This document shows, piece after piece, positions 50,801-62,221 of a DNA stretch of 64,000 bases. The position numbers and the translations under genes are program-made. Source of the DNA: Datnioides undecimradiatus (taxonomy: Eukaryota; Chordata; Actinopteri; Lobotiformes; Datnioididae); assembly GCA_008933995.1 (NCBI GenBank), contig WARS01000015.1:3398173-3462172 (forward strand). Direction: 5' to 3'. The notes under the pieces are model-generated. The model saw only the letters and a program-made list of their open reading frames with translations. It ran no database searches and was not told the origin of the DNA. Position 1 is the first letter of the stretch; each line of letters begins with the position of its first letter.

Positions 50801-53366
50801 TGGTGCTGTTTGTCTTCTTCTCCTTCCAAGCAAAGTGTGAACGGCTGTAGCAGCACAGGAGTCAAATACATATGAGCACACATGCTCCCACACACAAACA
50901 TGACACAAACACACGACACAAAGCCTTTACAATCACAGTTTGCTGCTATGAGCCTTATTGACTGTATCCACAATGTTGTTTTGTGTTTGTTAACAGGTGT
51001 ATGAGAATATTATACTTCATATTTGTCAGTATGTTCAAGTGTAAGCAAATGTATCTGAAAAACTGTTTATTTAATTTCTAAATATTTTTGTCAGGAATCC
51101 CTTAAGTGTCAATCTTAATCTGAGTGCACTTAATATTTTGAGATAAGGGTGGGTATAGTTGCACATTTCAAACCAAAATGCAGAGTGGAATTCAACCAGA
51201 GATTATATTTATGAGATATATAGATTGTTATAATAGTTTATAATAATTATTTTAATAGTCAAAGTCTTCAAGATTAAACTTACAGGAAGTTATGTCCCTA
51301 TTCCAGCCCTGAAATGAAAGAAAGAATGTCAGCAGACTTTTCATTTTTACCCCAAAATTTAAATAATTAGCTCTGATTCAGAGAACTGGCCTGTAGTCTA
51401 AAATATAGCTCAAAATCAGTTTTGTTTAATACACAACACAATTAATAATTTAGCTTTTAGCACCATGTCAGTGATTTAGCATCCAACAGTGTTTTTAACG
51501 TCTTTAAACTGCCTTGTCTGCCAAATGATGTCTTTGTTTGTTATGTGTGAAATACTACTGTACTGTACTGAGAGAAAAATGTGTTTAACTTATGAGGTTT
51601 GTATTATGTTAACAATTGTAAAATCATAACCTAATATTTAAGTGACTTATGGATGTCTGGACTGTAATTTATATGAAGCAAAAAGCCTGATCTGATAGCC
51701 CTCTAAGTTATTTTTCATTATCCAGTGAGCCACTGTATATTTTGTAAATTGTGTAGTTTATTCACCTTGATTTTTGTCCTGTACTGTCTGTCCAATCACA
51801 TCTTAATTTCAGCTTGAATATCACTAAATATGGAAGATCAAATGAGACAGTTATAATATTTAGATGCAGATACTACATTAAGGTTTTATGATTCAACCTT
51901 ATTCTTGATGTTTCAGTGTGAGAGTGATCGAAATACAGACGAAAATGAAGTTTATGAGAATGAGTTTAGCGTAAAAATTTGATGATGTGATGTTATAAGG
52001 GAGGCTGTCTTGAACTGTTCGGAGATCTCGGACCTGCAAGGAAATATAATTTATATGCTTTTAACTCCTATATAAGTACTAAAGTTGGTCTCATTTACCA
52101 ATGTTCATGTTTGTCACTTATTTCCTTAAAGTCAGTTGGTCTTCAAGTGATGCTTCATGACTGTTGTAAGATGAATTGCTTTTATTATTGGTGTTTCTTT
52201 GTGAATGCTGCTGTTGGAAAACCTGTTTAATTTATTGTAACATTTATTTGCCAAAGTATTTATTTATTTATTCCTTTTCTCACTCAGATGCTGCTTTGTT
52301 TGTAAAGCTGATATTTTTATTTTGCGGCCAGTTATAAATGTTTATTGTAAAACAAATCAAATTCTATACTAAGAATTCATATATATATAGATAATTAATG
52401 GTATATGTTCTTATAATAAAAATAAAAATGGAATAATCATTATTTTTCCAGAACATATTGTGATGTGCATTTAATGCATTTAATCACATGGAGGTGATAC
52501 TCGACATACTGTATAACATTAGGATACACACTAGTTCAATAGTGCAAAGTAAAGTTGTTTTATAATAGAAATATCCAAATAACAGTGGATGCTATGAATT
52601 GGTTCCTCACAAACAAAATACAAAATATGTTCAAAACTAGAGACGTTCCTGTTAACCTCAGTCATTCTTTATGTGTACTTCTCATCAGCATTTAGTTTAA
52701 AGCACCTCTATGTATGTACATACAGAGCTGCATGGCTGTTGACTTCTGATGAAAAGACTTCTGAGTCTGATGCACTACTGACTATATCACTATAAAATGT
52801 CAGCGTTAATGACGAAGATTGTGACTATATTTCAATATACATTCTGACAGTGTGCACGGATAGATAACTAATTCTGATGTACATGTAAAGACGTGGTGAA
52901 TCTTTTTGAATCACAGAAGAAACTATCAAACATTGAGCAAGCTACTAAAGAGTACCACAAACTAAAAACATAATGAGGAGGAACCCAACGGGTTTTTTTT
53001 CTCTTAAATTATTAAGCTCACTAGTTGACCAATAAATGCAGTAACATGCTAGCATATCAACTTGCAAAACATATATTATAATTATATTATCTTAGTACTG
53101 ATTGGTTGAAGATAGAGAATTTAGGGGAAAGGGTTGAAAATAAGAGCGTGATTTGATGATAGAGAAGGTCCCTGTGTCGATATTTACCTTTTTTATTTAA
53201 AAAACCCCCCAAAAAACTACACATCCTACAATAAGATTACATTTTTGAGAGTCACTGTTGGTGAAACGGGTGCTTTATGTGAGTACTGGCATTAAAGGTC
53301 AGTTTACGAATTAGTTTTAATTATTGCTTTGTCACCATCAGGTATTGTCAATAAAGTTTTTTCAGA
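50801..53366 (+). other. sgsm1 3' UTR and downstream spacer
   Basis: AT-rich sequence without supported ORFs. The part up to about 52450 is the likely sgsm1 3' UTR; the rest is spacer before the tRNA gene. Confidence 0.6.
52415..52426 (+). terminator. Poly(A) signals of sgsm1
   Basis: Two AATAAA hexamers back to back, 1.6 kb after the sgsm1 stop. Other AATAAA-like hexamers further upstream cannot be excluded as earlier sites. Confidence 0.55.
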
Positions 53367-53439
53367 GCCCGGATAGCTCAGTCGGTAGAGCATCAGACTT
53401 TTAATCTGAGGGTCCAGGGTTCAAGTCCCTGTTCGGGCG
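53367..53439 (+). tRNA. tRNA-Lys (anticodon UUU)
   Basis: A 73-nt cloverleaf without intron. The acceptor stem GCCCGGA pairs with TTCGGGC (one G-U pair) and is followed by discriminator G. The A box is TAGCTCAGTCGGTAGAGC and the B box GGTTCAAGTCC. The anticodon loop CTTTTAA reads TTT between CAGA and TCTG stems. All internal RNA polymerase III promoter elements are intact, so it should be functional. It decodes AAA and AAG lysine codons. Confidence 0.96.
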
Positions 53440-53951
53440 TAGTAACTTTTGCTTGTAGTTCACAGTTATGATAATGAGACTCTAAGGCTTTACCATTATG
53501 TGAGGCAACTCTCATTATTATGTATTACAATGGTGAGCCTATGCCAAGGAAGCAGTAGACAGATTCGCATACATGTTGCCATCAGTATCTTTCAAATGTG
53601 TTATACTTAGCGACAGTTTTTGCTAAGGAAGATTTACTTTATTTAATAGCACCTCTTATCGTCATCTTCCACATTTAAGACACCGACACTGAGTTTCAAA
53701 CTTCGATTTTAACGAAAACGGAACAGTGTTGTTTGCCAGGGACAAAAACGAAGCAGGAAGTACGTGGAGGTTAAGCCTCTCGCTTCCCGTTTAACTGCCC
53801 TGAGAGCAAACTACGGCAAGTCGCTTGCTACAACCGTCTTAGGCTAGCTTAGATGAAGCATTGACGTTCCTGTCCGCTCATAAAAGTCAAAAAGGTGACA
53901 GGTTTTATACACGCCAAACATAGCTAAACTTGTTAGCTTATTGTGCTGAAT
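53440..53951. other. Spacer and gatc promoter region
   Basis: About 500 bp between the tRNA and the gatc start codon. It shows no ORF and no clear TATA box. Confidence 0.5.
53447..53450 (+). terminator. RNA polymerase III terminator of tRNA-Lys
   Basis: TTTT seven nucleotides after the end of the mature tRNA, the expected position and minimal length for Pol III termination. Confidence 0.75.
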
Positions 53952-55969
53952 ATGTCCGTGTTTAGCCTTACTGCTAAACACGCGTGCCGTGGCGTGCAAA
54001 TCACTCGGCCTTCATGTAGCCTGTTCTCAAACGTGGAGAACATCCACATAAGAAGACACAGCTGCTTACAGAGCCATGCAAAGCGTCTGTTCAGCTCTCA
54101 ACCACACAATCCCAAGGTAATCTGAAGATCAATGATTATTGAATTGTACTCAAATTCTCGGCTGCCACTGTAATTTATTGTAGACATTTCAGGCTTGACA
54201 CCTCTCTTCGTACAGGTACCAGAGTTTCCAACATGGGAGCCAGTACCAGAGGAACAACTTCCCCCGGTAAATGTTAACTCAGTATAGGTAGTATTGAAAT
54301 TAATTTTAGACTGATGCTTTAACTCTCCTTTAAACAACAGAGCATAACAATAACGTGTTTGGCTTGTTACAATAATACCTCCAGTATAAGCTTGTTTGTA
54401 ATGTAGAATGTGTTCAGTAGTGGTGGGCGGATCGATCCAAATATCGATATTATCGATACCAACGTTGGTATTGATATTGATCGATACCAGTGTAATGAGA
54501 CTGATACTTTAGTCTTTCATCAAAGAGGCGACCTCGCTGTCCGCTGTCTCCTGTGTCTCCAGTGCGGAGCAGGCGCACTTTGCTCCTCCTCCCCCCTGTT
54601 GTTTTGATGTTGTACTGAGAATTTTTTTTTTTTTTTTGTATTGTAGTTTCTGAACACTCTACCTGGAAAAAAGAATTTGTTTTAATTTGTTCTCGAGTGA
54701 TAGTTTTGTGCACTTTGTTTGGTTAAGAAAAAAATCCAGACATGACATTGTTTCCGGGGAAATTGTTTTGTTACTGTTCTATTATTTCTGAACAAAAACT
54801 TTTATTATGACAATAGAATATTTACTATTTACCTATAAACTTCGCCCAAATTCTGTTCTGGGTTTTAACTAATTAATAATCCAAAGGAAAAATCACAAAA
54901 ACCCTTAAAGGTCATGAAAATTCATTCAGATTTAGCAATTTGATGATGCAGCCAAGTCGGTATCAGTATTGGTATCAGCGATATTGGCCCTGTATTTACT
55001 TGGTATCGGATCAATACCAAATCTTGCAGTATCACACACCACTAGTCAGATGTTTATGTGCTGCCAATATGAGGCTTGAACAGCCTGAGTTAGATAAATT
55101 AAGTATATATATCAGTCAAAGTTAGTGTTATAGTATCAAAGGACAAGACAGGACTTGTCCTTATTTGGCTAATAGTTGAGGGTTAGTAATGCAAACAGTG
55201 AATTTATTACTAAAACCTATTTTGGTTTGAAGGACACCAAGAATCCCAGAATGATGTCAAGTAAATGAAACCACATATGAACAAACTGGAGAGATTACGA
55301 AAGATCTGATAGTGGGATAAAACTGTCACACACCTATTACTAAGCAACACACTGTTGATTTTACAGCCGCCCAAAGTTCCTCCTGATCTGGTGGACAAAC
55401 TAGAGCGACTGGCCTTGGTCGACTTCCGCACCAAACAGGGACTGGCCTGTTTGGAGAAAGCTATACGATTTGCAGATCAGCTTCATGTTGTCAACACATC
55501 GGGGGTTGAACCAATGGATTCGGTGCTGGAGGACAGGTATGATGAAGACAGTTGTGCCAAAACATGTGAGCCTTATCGTCACAGTCATAAACTAATTTTT
55601 ACTCTTGTGAAACCTAAACATGACTAAACATGGTTATGTTTTAACTGTGCACATTCAGGGTATTATACCTTAGGGATGATACGGTGATGGAAGGCAACTG
55701 TGCTGAAGAACTGCTTCAGCTCCCCAAAAACACAGTTGAAGAATATTTTGTGGCACCACCAGGTCAGAAAAAACCTGGATTCAATTCAACTCAATTTTCG
55801 TATCAATTTTATGATGCATTATGTATTATGGAGATCATTAGTGAATCAAATTAAAGACCTTTTTCTATTTTGAGGATCCTTAACTAACATTTATTGTCTC
55901 AATGCAGGAAATATTCCCCTACCAGCGAGGGAGGAGAGGTCTGCCATGCTGAAACACTCAGAGTTCTGA
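53952..55969 (+). CDS. gatc: Mitochondrial glutamyl-tRNA(Gln) amidotransferase subunit C
   Basis: Five exons: 53952-54116, 54216-54266, 55367-55536, 55659-55762, 55908-55969. They give 183 residues with closed phases. The first exon is rich in Arg, Ser and His with few acids, as expected for a mitochondrial targeting peptide. The GatC core starts around residue 73 ([17 protein letters not shown]) and continues through [18 protein letters not shown] to [16 protein letters not shown]. In the family, GatC stabilises the GatA-GatB complex that converts mischarged Glu-tRNA(Gln) to Gln-tRNA(Gln) in mitochondria. The ATG at 53952 is the first in frame; the frame is open slightly upstream without an ATG. 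The protein is longer than human GATC (about 136 residues), all at the N-terminus. Confidence 0.93.
54418..55045. mobile_element. Candidate non-autonomous DNA transposon in gatc intron 2
   Basis: The ends are imperfect terminal inverted repeats: left TAGTGGTGGGCGGATCGAT, right end on the minus strand CTAGTGGTGTGTGATACTGC. The subterminal sequence is rich in interleaved ATCGAT and GGTATC/GATACC words on both sides. There is no transposase ORF. The ends suggest a hAT-like MITE, but a clear 8-bp target duplication is not visible, so superfamily is uncertain. Confidence 0.5.
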
Positions 55970-56032
55970 CTTTTGTGCAAATGTATCTTTGATATTTATT
56001 ATTAATCTAATGTTTGTGAAGTTATTGCATAA

Positions 56033-56038
56033 AATAAA
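56033..56038 (+). terminator. Poly(A) signal of gatc
   Basis: AATAAA 64 nt after the gatc stop codon. Confidence 0.75.
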
Positions 56039-56437
56039 AACCTGCTGGTCATGCATTTCCATTTTTCATTTTCAGTTTCACTTGATGCCTATGATGAAAC
56101 GAAATTGTGTTCTGGTAACCTGTATTAGGAGGAAACTGTGCAATGGCACATTGTTAGAGCATTGTTTTGGTTTGTGACGTACGTCGTCATCCTCATTTAT
56201 CCAGGTTTTAATTCTAGTCTTTAGCTCGAATTTAAAACCAAGCAAATGCTTGATGCATATTTTTATAGTATAGTATGTGAGTCACATGTCAACTGATTAA
56301 AAGATTTTAGTCTTATTAGAACTAGATGGTTTTAATACGACGTAATCAGGCAATTCAAAAGTCCCTTTTCAATCCTCAGTTTTCTGTTTAAGAAACATAA
56401 CAAGTGCTCGTATTTGCTGCATCATGTCTGGAGAATG

Positions 56438-56476
56438 GAAACTGAAAGTTTTGAAGGTAGGGGACAGAAAACGAAA
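56438..56476 (+). promoter_or_regulatory. Two interferon-stimulated response elements of isg15
   Basis: GAAACTGAAA at 56438-56447 and GAAAACGAAA at 56467-56476 both fit the ISRE core GAAANNGAAA. A TATA-like TAAATAAAAG follows at 56508-56517. Binding by IRFs and ISGF3 after type I interferon signalling is expected from the family. Confidence 0.85.
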
Positions 56477-56713
56477 GGGGGCAGTGCAGATGAGCTGCTG
56501 AAGCTTGTAAATAAAAGGCGACGAGCTGAAAGGTCTGGTTATAGCCGTCGTTGAGCGTCGTGCACAGCTGTCAAGAGCTTTTCAAGAAGAGTTTTCTGAA
56601 GTGATCTCAAGGTGGGAAACTATCTTTATCGGAGCTTTACAGATATACACTGAAAGCTTTTTTTATAGATTTATTTAAAAGTGTATTGGGTGATTTTCCA
56701 GGCAACTTTCATC

Positions 56714-57181
56714 ATGGATATAATCATCGTTATGCTGGATGGGACGCAACACACCCTGACTGTGAACCCGACGGACACAGTGGGGTCTCTGAAAATCCTC
56801 ATCCAGGAGAGATTCGGAGTTTACCCTCAGAGGCAGAGGCTGGTCTTTGATAACGGCCGGAGGGTAACACTTACCGACGACTCAAAGACTGTCAGCGACT
56901 ACGGTCTGAAGCCTTGCTCCCGGGTCTCTCTGCTGGTCACCCAGCCAGCAACCATCCAGGTGTTCCTCAGAAACGAAAAGGGCCAAATAAGCACATATGA
57001 TGTCAGCCCCGACGAGACCGTGAGCGACTTCAAGGCCAAGGTCCAGCACAGAGAGGGGGTCCAGGTGAGCCAGCAGAGGCTCCTTCACCAAAGCAGGGAG
57101 CTGATGGGTGGAAAACTTTCAGACTACAACGTCCAAGATCTCAGCACCATCGATCTGATGCTACGTCTGAGAGGAGGCTGA
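56714..57181 (+). CDS. isg15: Interferon-stimulated ubiquitin-like modifier ISG15
   Basis: One coding exon of 155 residues holding two tandem ubiquitin-like folds (about 1-77 and 79-155), ending LRLRGG directly before the stop. ISG15 is conjugated through its C-terminal glycine to target proteins after interferon or viral stimulation and also acts free. This protein needs no C-terminal trimming, unlike human pro-ISG15. The start is the ATG at 56714. A 5' UTR intron probably spans 56612-56701: the donor GTGGGA follows CTCAAG, and the acceptor TTTTCCAG lies 12 nt before the ATG. Two ISREs lie about 250 bp upstream and an AATAAA lies 200 nt downstream. A decayed copy follows in tandem. Confidence 0.95.
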   Translation: MDIIIVMLDGTQHTLTVNPTDTVGSLKILIQERFGVYPQRQRLVFDNGRRVTLTDDSKTVSDYGLKPCSRVSLLVTQPATIQVFLRNEKGQISTYDVSPDETVSDFKAKVQHREGVQVSQQRLLHQSRELMGGKLSDYNVQDLSTIDLMLRLRGG

Positions 57182-57379
57182 GGACACTTCTGTTTAGCTG
57201 AAGGCTAAGCTATTTGATAACGATTAAGATATAATATTGTTTTTCTGATTTGTTTCTGTATTAATCTGAAGAAATCAAGACATTCCTGTAACTCCGTCTT
57301 ATCACGCCATGTGACATATTTATTTCCACAAAAGCACCTGTTAATTATGTTAACTGAGCAATGTTCAAAATGAGAGAAA

Positions 57380-57385
57380 AATAAA
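57380..57385 (+). terminator. Poly(A) signal of isg15
   Basis: AATAAA about 200 nt after the isg15 stop codon. Confidence 0.75.
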
Positions 57386-57785
57386 GTCTCAAATGTAAAC
57401 TTGCATGTGTCTTTGCATTTCCTGTACCCTAACATTTCATCTGCTCAGGTGCAGTTGCACCGACACTTGAGCTCCAGACCAGTTACGTATCCAAAATAGC
57501 AGAGCAGCGTGTTACTTTGCCCTAAGTTATTGTATTATCTGTACTACAGTATTTGCAGTAAAAATGCTGTGCCTATTAAATTAAAGAGGCAGTTTTCTTC
57601 CAGATTGGTTTTCTGTGATAAAATCGGGGGAGCCATGAAAAGTTGTCATGTATTTATATGAATTCCAAATCTGGTCGCACAAAGTGTTCCTGCACTGATA
57701 AAACTGCATGCTCATCATGTGTTAGTAATAACCGATAAATGTTGTCTCTGAGCGCTCATAGTAGCAGCATCACATTAGGAGAATA

Positions 57786-57822
57786 GAAACCGAAACCTAA
57801 GAGAGCAGACGGAGAAAACGAA
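57786..57822 (+). promoter_or_regulatory. ISRE pair of the duplicated isg15 copy, one decayed
   Basis: GAAACCGAAA at 57786-57795 is a perfect ISRE core. GAAAACGAAT at 57813-57822 is the second site with one mismatch. The spacing (27 bp) mirrors the intact copy (29 bp). The TATA-like element of the first copy has no clear counterpart. Confidence 0.75.
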
Positions 57823-57950
57823 TGTTAGGTGAGGGGGGCGGTGTTCATCAGCTGAGGCAGCCTGGATGTGTTTAACCCGTGCTGAGATGAAGAACTCTGC
57901 TTATCGCTGCTTCACTCCGTCGCCTGTTTGCATTCGCAGTCCCAAGTTTT

Positions 57951-58632
57951 CTGAAGTGATCACAAAGGTATGAAGCTCTCTGTAGCGACGTTTTACTGAG
58001 ATAATACAAAAACAGTGAAGTAATAGCTTGAGGTGCCCCTGGTGGCTTCTGCGGCTATGAGCAACTGCACAATCAATGAGAAACGCACCCATCTCTGATA
58101 ACCACCATGAGTAATCATTAGGAAAGTACTCATTAACAAGTTGCTTTATTTTTTTTATATAAACTAACCATTATCTACCAAGTACAATCTGATTAGGAGT
58201 TATTGGTTATTGTAAAGTTGTTCATTTTAATAATGTATTGGGTGATCTTTCAAGCCGTCCCACACCCTTCTTACAGTGAGTTCTGTAAGAAACCTTATGC
58301 AGGAGAAACTCAGAGTTCAACCTCAGAAGCAGAGGCTGGTCTTAACGGTGTTGGTGTTAACGGCCAGAGGACAACTCTCAGCGACGTACGGGTCCCTCTG
58401 CTGGTCACCTTGCCAGCAACCACCCAGGTGCTCCTCAGAGACGAAAAGGGCCAAAGAAGCACCAATGATGTCAGCCCCAACAAGACCAAGGTAAAGGTCC
58501 AGCATAGAGAGGGGGTCCAGGTGAGCCAGCAGAGGCTCCCTCACTAGAGCAGGGAGCTGATGGAGAAGACTTTCAGACTACAACACAAACATCTGAGCAC
58601 CATTGACCTGATGCTCCATCTGAGAGGAAACT
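57951..58632 (+). pseudogene. Degenerate tandem duplicate of isg15
   Basis: The 5' UTR block TTTCTGAAGTGATC, a donor after CACAAAG and an AG acceptor near 58254 are recognisable. The coding part (about 58270-58632) matches isg15 in pieces: PQKQRLVL, PLLVTLPATTQVLLRDEKGQ, VQHREGVQVSQQRL, TIDLMLHLRG. It lacks the proper start region, has deletions in the first ubiquitin-like fold and in the VSDFKAK segment, and has an in-frame TAG at about 58544. The terminal GG has become GN. It therefore cannot make a conjugatable ISG15. An open frame at 58203-58547 would give only a truncated second domain. Duplication arms extend upstream to the ISREs and downstream well beyond the gene. Confidence 0.9.
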
Positions 58633-58941
58633 ACGTTGTCTTATCTTGAAAACTTTTAAAGCATTATTTTGTTTTGGCAACAAATGCAATATGTTATACA
58701 GACAACAGAAAATATTCAATATTCATAATTCCAAATGTATATTTTTTAATGATCTTAATTGAGAATTTCACAAAGTGAGACAAAAATAGTCAAAAATGTA
58801 AATTTTAGTACATTTCCTGTATTGTATAACATTTCATCAGCTCAGAGGTGGAGCTGCATCCTGCAAAGGCTTAAACCATGGCAACTAATAATAAGGCACT
58901 TTAGCTGTAGACCTGACATTATTCCAATATATAAAAGAGAT

Positions 58942-58947
58942 TTTATT
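58942..58947 (-). terminator. Candidate poly(A) signal of pxmp2
   Basis: AATAAA on the minus strand about 310 nt after the pxmp2 stop. It lies in sequence that belongs to the 3' flank of the isg15 duplicate. Confidence 0.45.
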
Positions 58948-59253
58948 TGCTATTGCATCTTGGCAGTTTTCTGTAAATGTACATTTCATTTCAAGCTTAA
59001 TTTATAACGTTAATTCATTCAAAACACAGACAAGTATCCAAAACATCATAGCAGCATGTTATTATGGCTTAAACTCGTTGTAAATGTTTGTTAGAAGGTT
59101 ATTAGAACAGTTACTGGTTGTGAGACGATCATTAAAATTAGATTTACAATAGTACTGTAAACAACCTAAAGCCACTGTGGTGACAAGGCACTGTTCCTCC
59201 AGATTCTTTTTTTCCCCTGTTTCATTTTCAGTGAAAAAAAATCAAGGGAAGCT

Positions 59254-60892
59254 TCATTTTCTCACAGATGCAAGGTAGGCGTACCAAAACAAGGCGACCA
59301 TGTTGGCAAACAGCACTCGAAACTGAAAGCAATTAACACAGAGAAGAAAAACGTCAGTGGTATGTGACTCATGAATTGCTCAGTGACTGAATGCCAGTAA
59401 ATACAAACCTATCACAAAGGTATGAAGCTCTCTTTACCTGTACAGGAACAAAGTTGATATTAATGAACTGGAAGGGAGTCCAAACTTTCCAGTTCATCTT
59501 TAAAGCTGTCCAGTAACTTTCTTTCATCTTCTTTTCAAAGTCTGCCCACCCTTTTGTCTGAAAAAAACATTACCAGGATTAGATATTTACATTTAATTTT
59601 CACCTTAACCTCCATGTCAACATTAAAACATGTGATTAATATATTAGCATATAAAAAAGAAAATGGACCAAATACAACTGCAAGCATCCAGGTTAAAACA
59701 TTGCATAAGTGGCAGCAAATCATATTTAAAGGGGCAGCCCGTCAGTTTCACATATGGGCATCTTTTTTTAAACAGGAAGGGTCGAACTAAAGATGCCGTC
59801 AAGTTCGAGGTAACTTAAATAATTCCTGTTGTTAACACAGACAATTTCTGAACCAACCCACCTCAAGAATGTTCATAACAAAATAAAAGAGGAGCAGAAA
59901 GCCGGGGGCAAAAAACAGCCGATCCAGTAGCAGACGTTTGACGATACAGTAGGGGTCTGTGCTGGGCATCCACACTTCCATCAGCTGGTAAAAGTAATGG
60001 CTCACCGGTCCTGTAATTAACAACCTACAGATGACAACGAGTCGTGACTCAACAACAAATATTCCTCAGCGACACATGGCTGTAAAAGGAGAGTGTGATT
60101 TTACAATTTTGACATTGAACATTTTGTTCTCTTGTTATCAGTGACAGTAATTATGTTGTACCATGGCTGGAGAATTTCTCGCCGAACACAGCATTAGATT
60201 ATTTTTCTTGTTGTAGATGAACCATGAAGATCAACCCTCAAGTTTCCGTGTGAGGTCTCACCCATAAATGGCGTAGCGTGAGGCTCCAGCTGCGTCAATT
60301 TTGTTGACCGGGGCTCCATTTTTGGCCTTTTTCCTTGCCTCCAAAATCTGAGACAGAAGATTTCCTAGGGCTGAGAGGATGCCACTGAAAACACCAATCA
60401 CACACACGCACAACCTTATCAATAAGTAACAAACACGTGGTTTTCAAATCAAATCAGTGGCATAAACTTGCAAGGGGAAGTTTTCCTGGCAGATGCTGAT
60501 TGGTTGAAGCCAGAGGGCTGGCACAAAAGGGCAGTTAGTGGTCAGTGTAAATAAAGCCACGCTTTGAGATCAACAATCAAACAAGAACTGTTAACAAATA
60601 ACGGAAAACGAAATTGATTACGATGTAGCAAACAAAAAGTTAACTTAGTGCTTATGTGCACGGAGCGTCAACTTTTTAACTTTCAAACTAAGAAAACACG
60701 ACAGAAAACAAACACCAGGCTGCAGAACACGAGGGCACCAGGCAAGTCAGAGAGTTAAACTAATAACGCTGTAACAACTGACCTCGTTATAGATTTAGTA
60801 AGGATGGGATACTTCTTCAGAAGAACCAAATACTGCTGTAACAAACGGAAATGAATGGACGCATCTCGGACGGGCACACTCTGCACAGGCAT
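59254..60892 (-). CDS. pxmp2: Peroxisomal membrane protein 2 (Mpv17/PMP22 family channel)
   Basis: Five exons on the minus strand: 60892-60783, 60384-60262, 60024-59862, 59557-59438, 59322-59254. They give 194 residues (human 195). The start is the only suitable ATG, opening MPVQSVPVRD. Family landmarks are YPILTKSITSGILSALGNLL near the N-terminus, TGPVSHYFYQLME, LLLDRLFFAPGFLLLF and the signature WTPFQFININFVP (about residues 158-170). Four hydrophobic segments are seen. The mammalian protein forms a general diffusion pore for small solutes in the peroxisomal membrane. No frameshift or missing exon. It is transcribed in the same direction as ung. Confidence 0.95.
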
Positions 60893-62221
60893 TGTCAGAT
60901 GTTTAACTGTACATACATCACCACCACACAGCTGACTGGGGCGAAGTTGAGGAAGAAACTGTGCCGAAGTCTTCCTGTCGACGTCCTTGCGTCATGGGTG
61001 GCGCCACGCCCTCGTGGCGACGTCAAAAAAAAGCAACCTTTCTTGTTTTTTAAAAAAAATTGTACATTTAGCAATTTTACTGCATTAGGGGCAGTTTAAA
61101 GAGGTTACACGTCGAACAGCACAATTAGTGAATATTCTGAAATGTTCGCGGGTTAGTTTTTTTCACATTAGCACCCTAAAAGATTAAAAGATTAAGTAAT
61201 TTGCAGAATGGTCAGGCAGAGAAACAGTTCAACAGCAACGTGACTTATACAGACAGCAAAAACAGGGATTTTCAACTTGAGCTCAGTTCAAAGCAAAGTG
61301 TATATCCTACTGTGTTTCATTGGCGCTATTTCAGATGCAACTTTATAAATTTGCGCTGACAATACTGAATGCAATAAATTAATATAGTTTATGGCTTTAC
61401 ATTAGGCTTACATTTATATTTTCTGATATGTAAATTTTACTTAGTGATTTCAACTATATCCAGGTTGTTTTAAGGGGATGTCACTTTTTTTAAAACCCAG
61501 TTTCAAGATGCACACATGAAATCCAGGTACTTAGATTATTTGTATTTTTCTCATGGCTGATATCTTAACTTGTTATGGCAGGAACAAAAAACATTAATCA
61601 ATCACTTCATTTGTGCCTGAGAGTCAGCATGTTCAATAGCAGGAGCCGTGCCACCCAAAAAGAATAAGTAATGTAACATCACCGATTAAAATGCTGGTTT
61701 ATAATTCTTACGTTTCAAGCATTTATTACCGTTATTTTAACTTGTGCTCAGCCAGTTTGTTTACTCAAATTCACCCAAACTCATAGCAAACAGATCTTAA
61801 GTGCGGCATGGACAGGACCTACTAAAATCAGAGGTGAGCATATTTTAGATTTTACTGCACTGAGCAAAATACATCAGAGACATCAGGTTTTTGGAACCAC
61901 TTTAATAGTACCAACATGTTTAGAAAAAAGTTTTTTTTAAAAAAAAGCCCAAAACACACAAACATATTTACAGTAAAAATGACAAGAAGCGCAGATGATA
62001 CAAATATACATTGCAACAGCTTGGGAAAAAAAGGCCTTTGGGAGAATTCAGTGTACTTCACAAAACAGAACTGTTCAAGCCGCCAACAGGAACTCTTAAC
62101 ATGAAAAGAAATTATCTCTGCACACACTGCTGCTAAAAGAGAAAATGAAGTAAGCTTATAAGTGGGTTTTGGTCTGTAGTTAATCCACATACATGTTAGA
62201 AAAGCTGGCTGGTGCAACAAC
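60893..62221. other. Spacer between pxmp2 and ung, including the ung 3' UTR
   Basis: No supported coding sequence. The sequence next to 62222 should be ung 3' UTR. Candidate minus-strand AATAAA hexamers occur (for example around 61732), but I cannot choose among them. Confidence 0.5.

Noticed and set aside
53367-53439. tRNA-derived SINE
   Set aside because: The cloverleaf is intact with a matching acceptor stem and ends in a Pol III terminator. No SINE body follows.
58203-58547. A second functional isg15
   Set aside because: It lacks a proper start and part of domain 1, has an in-frame stop, and the conjugation GG is lost.
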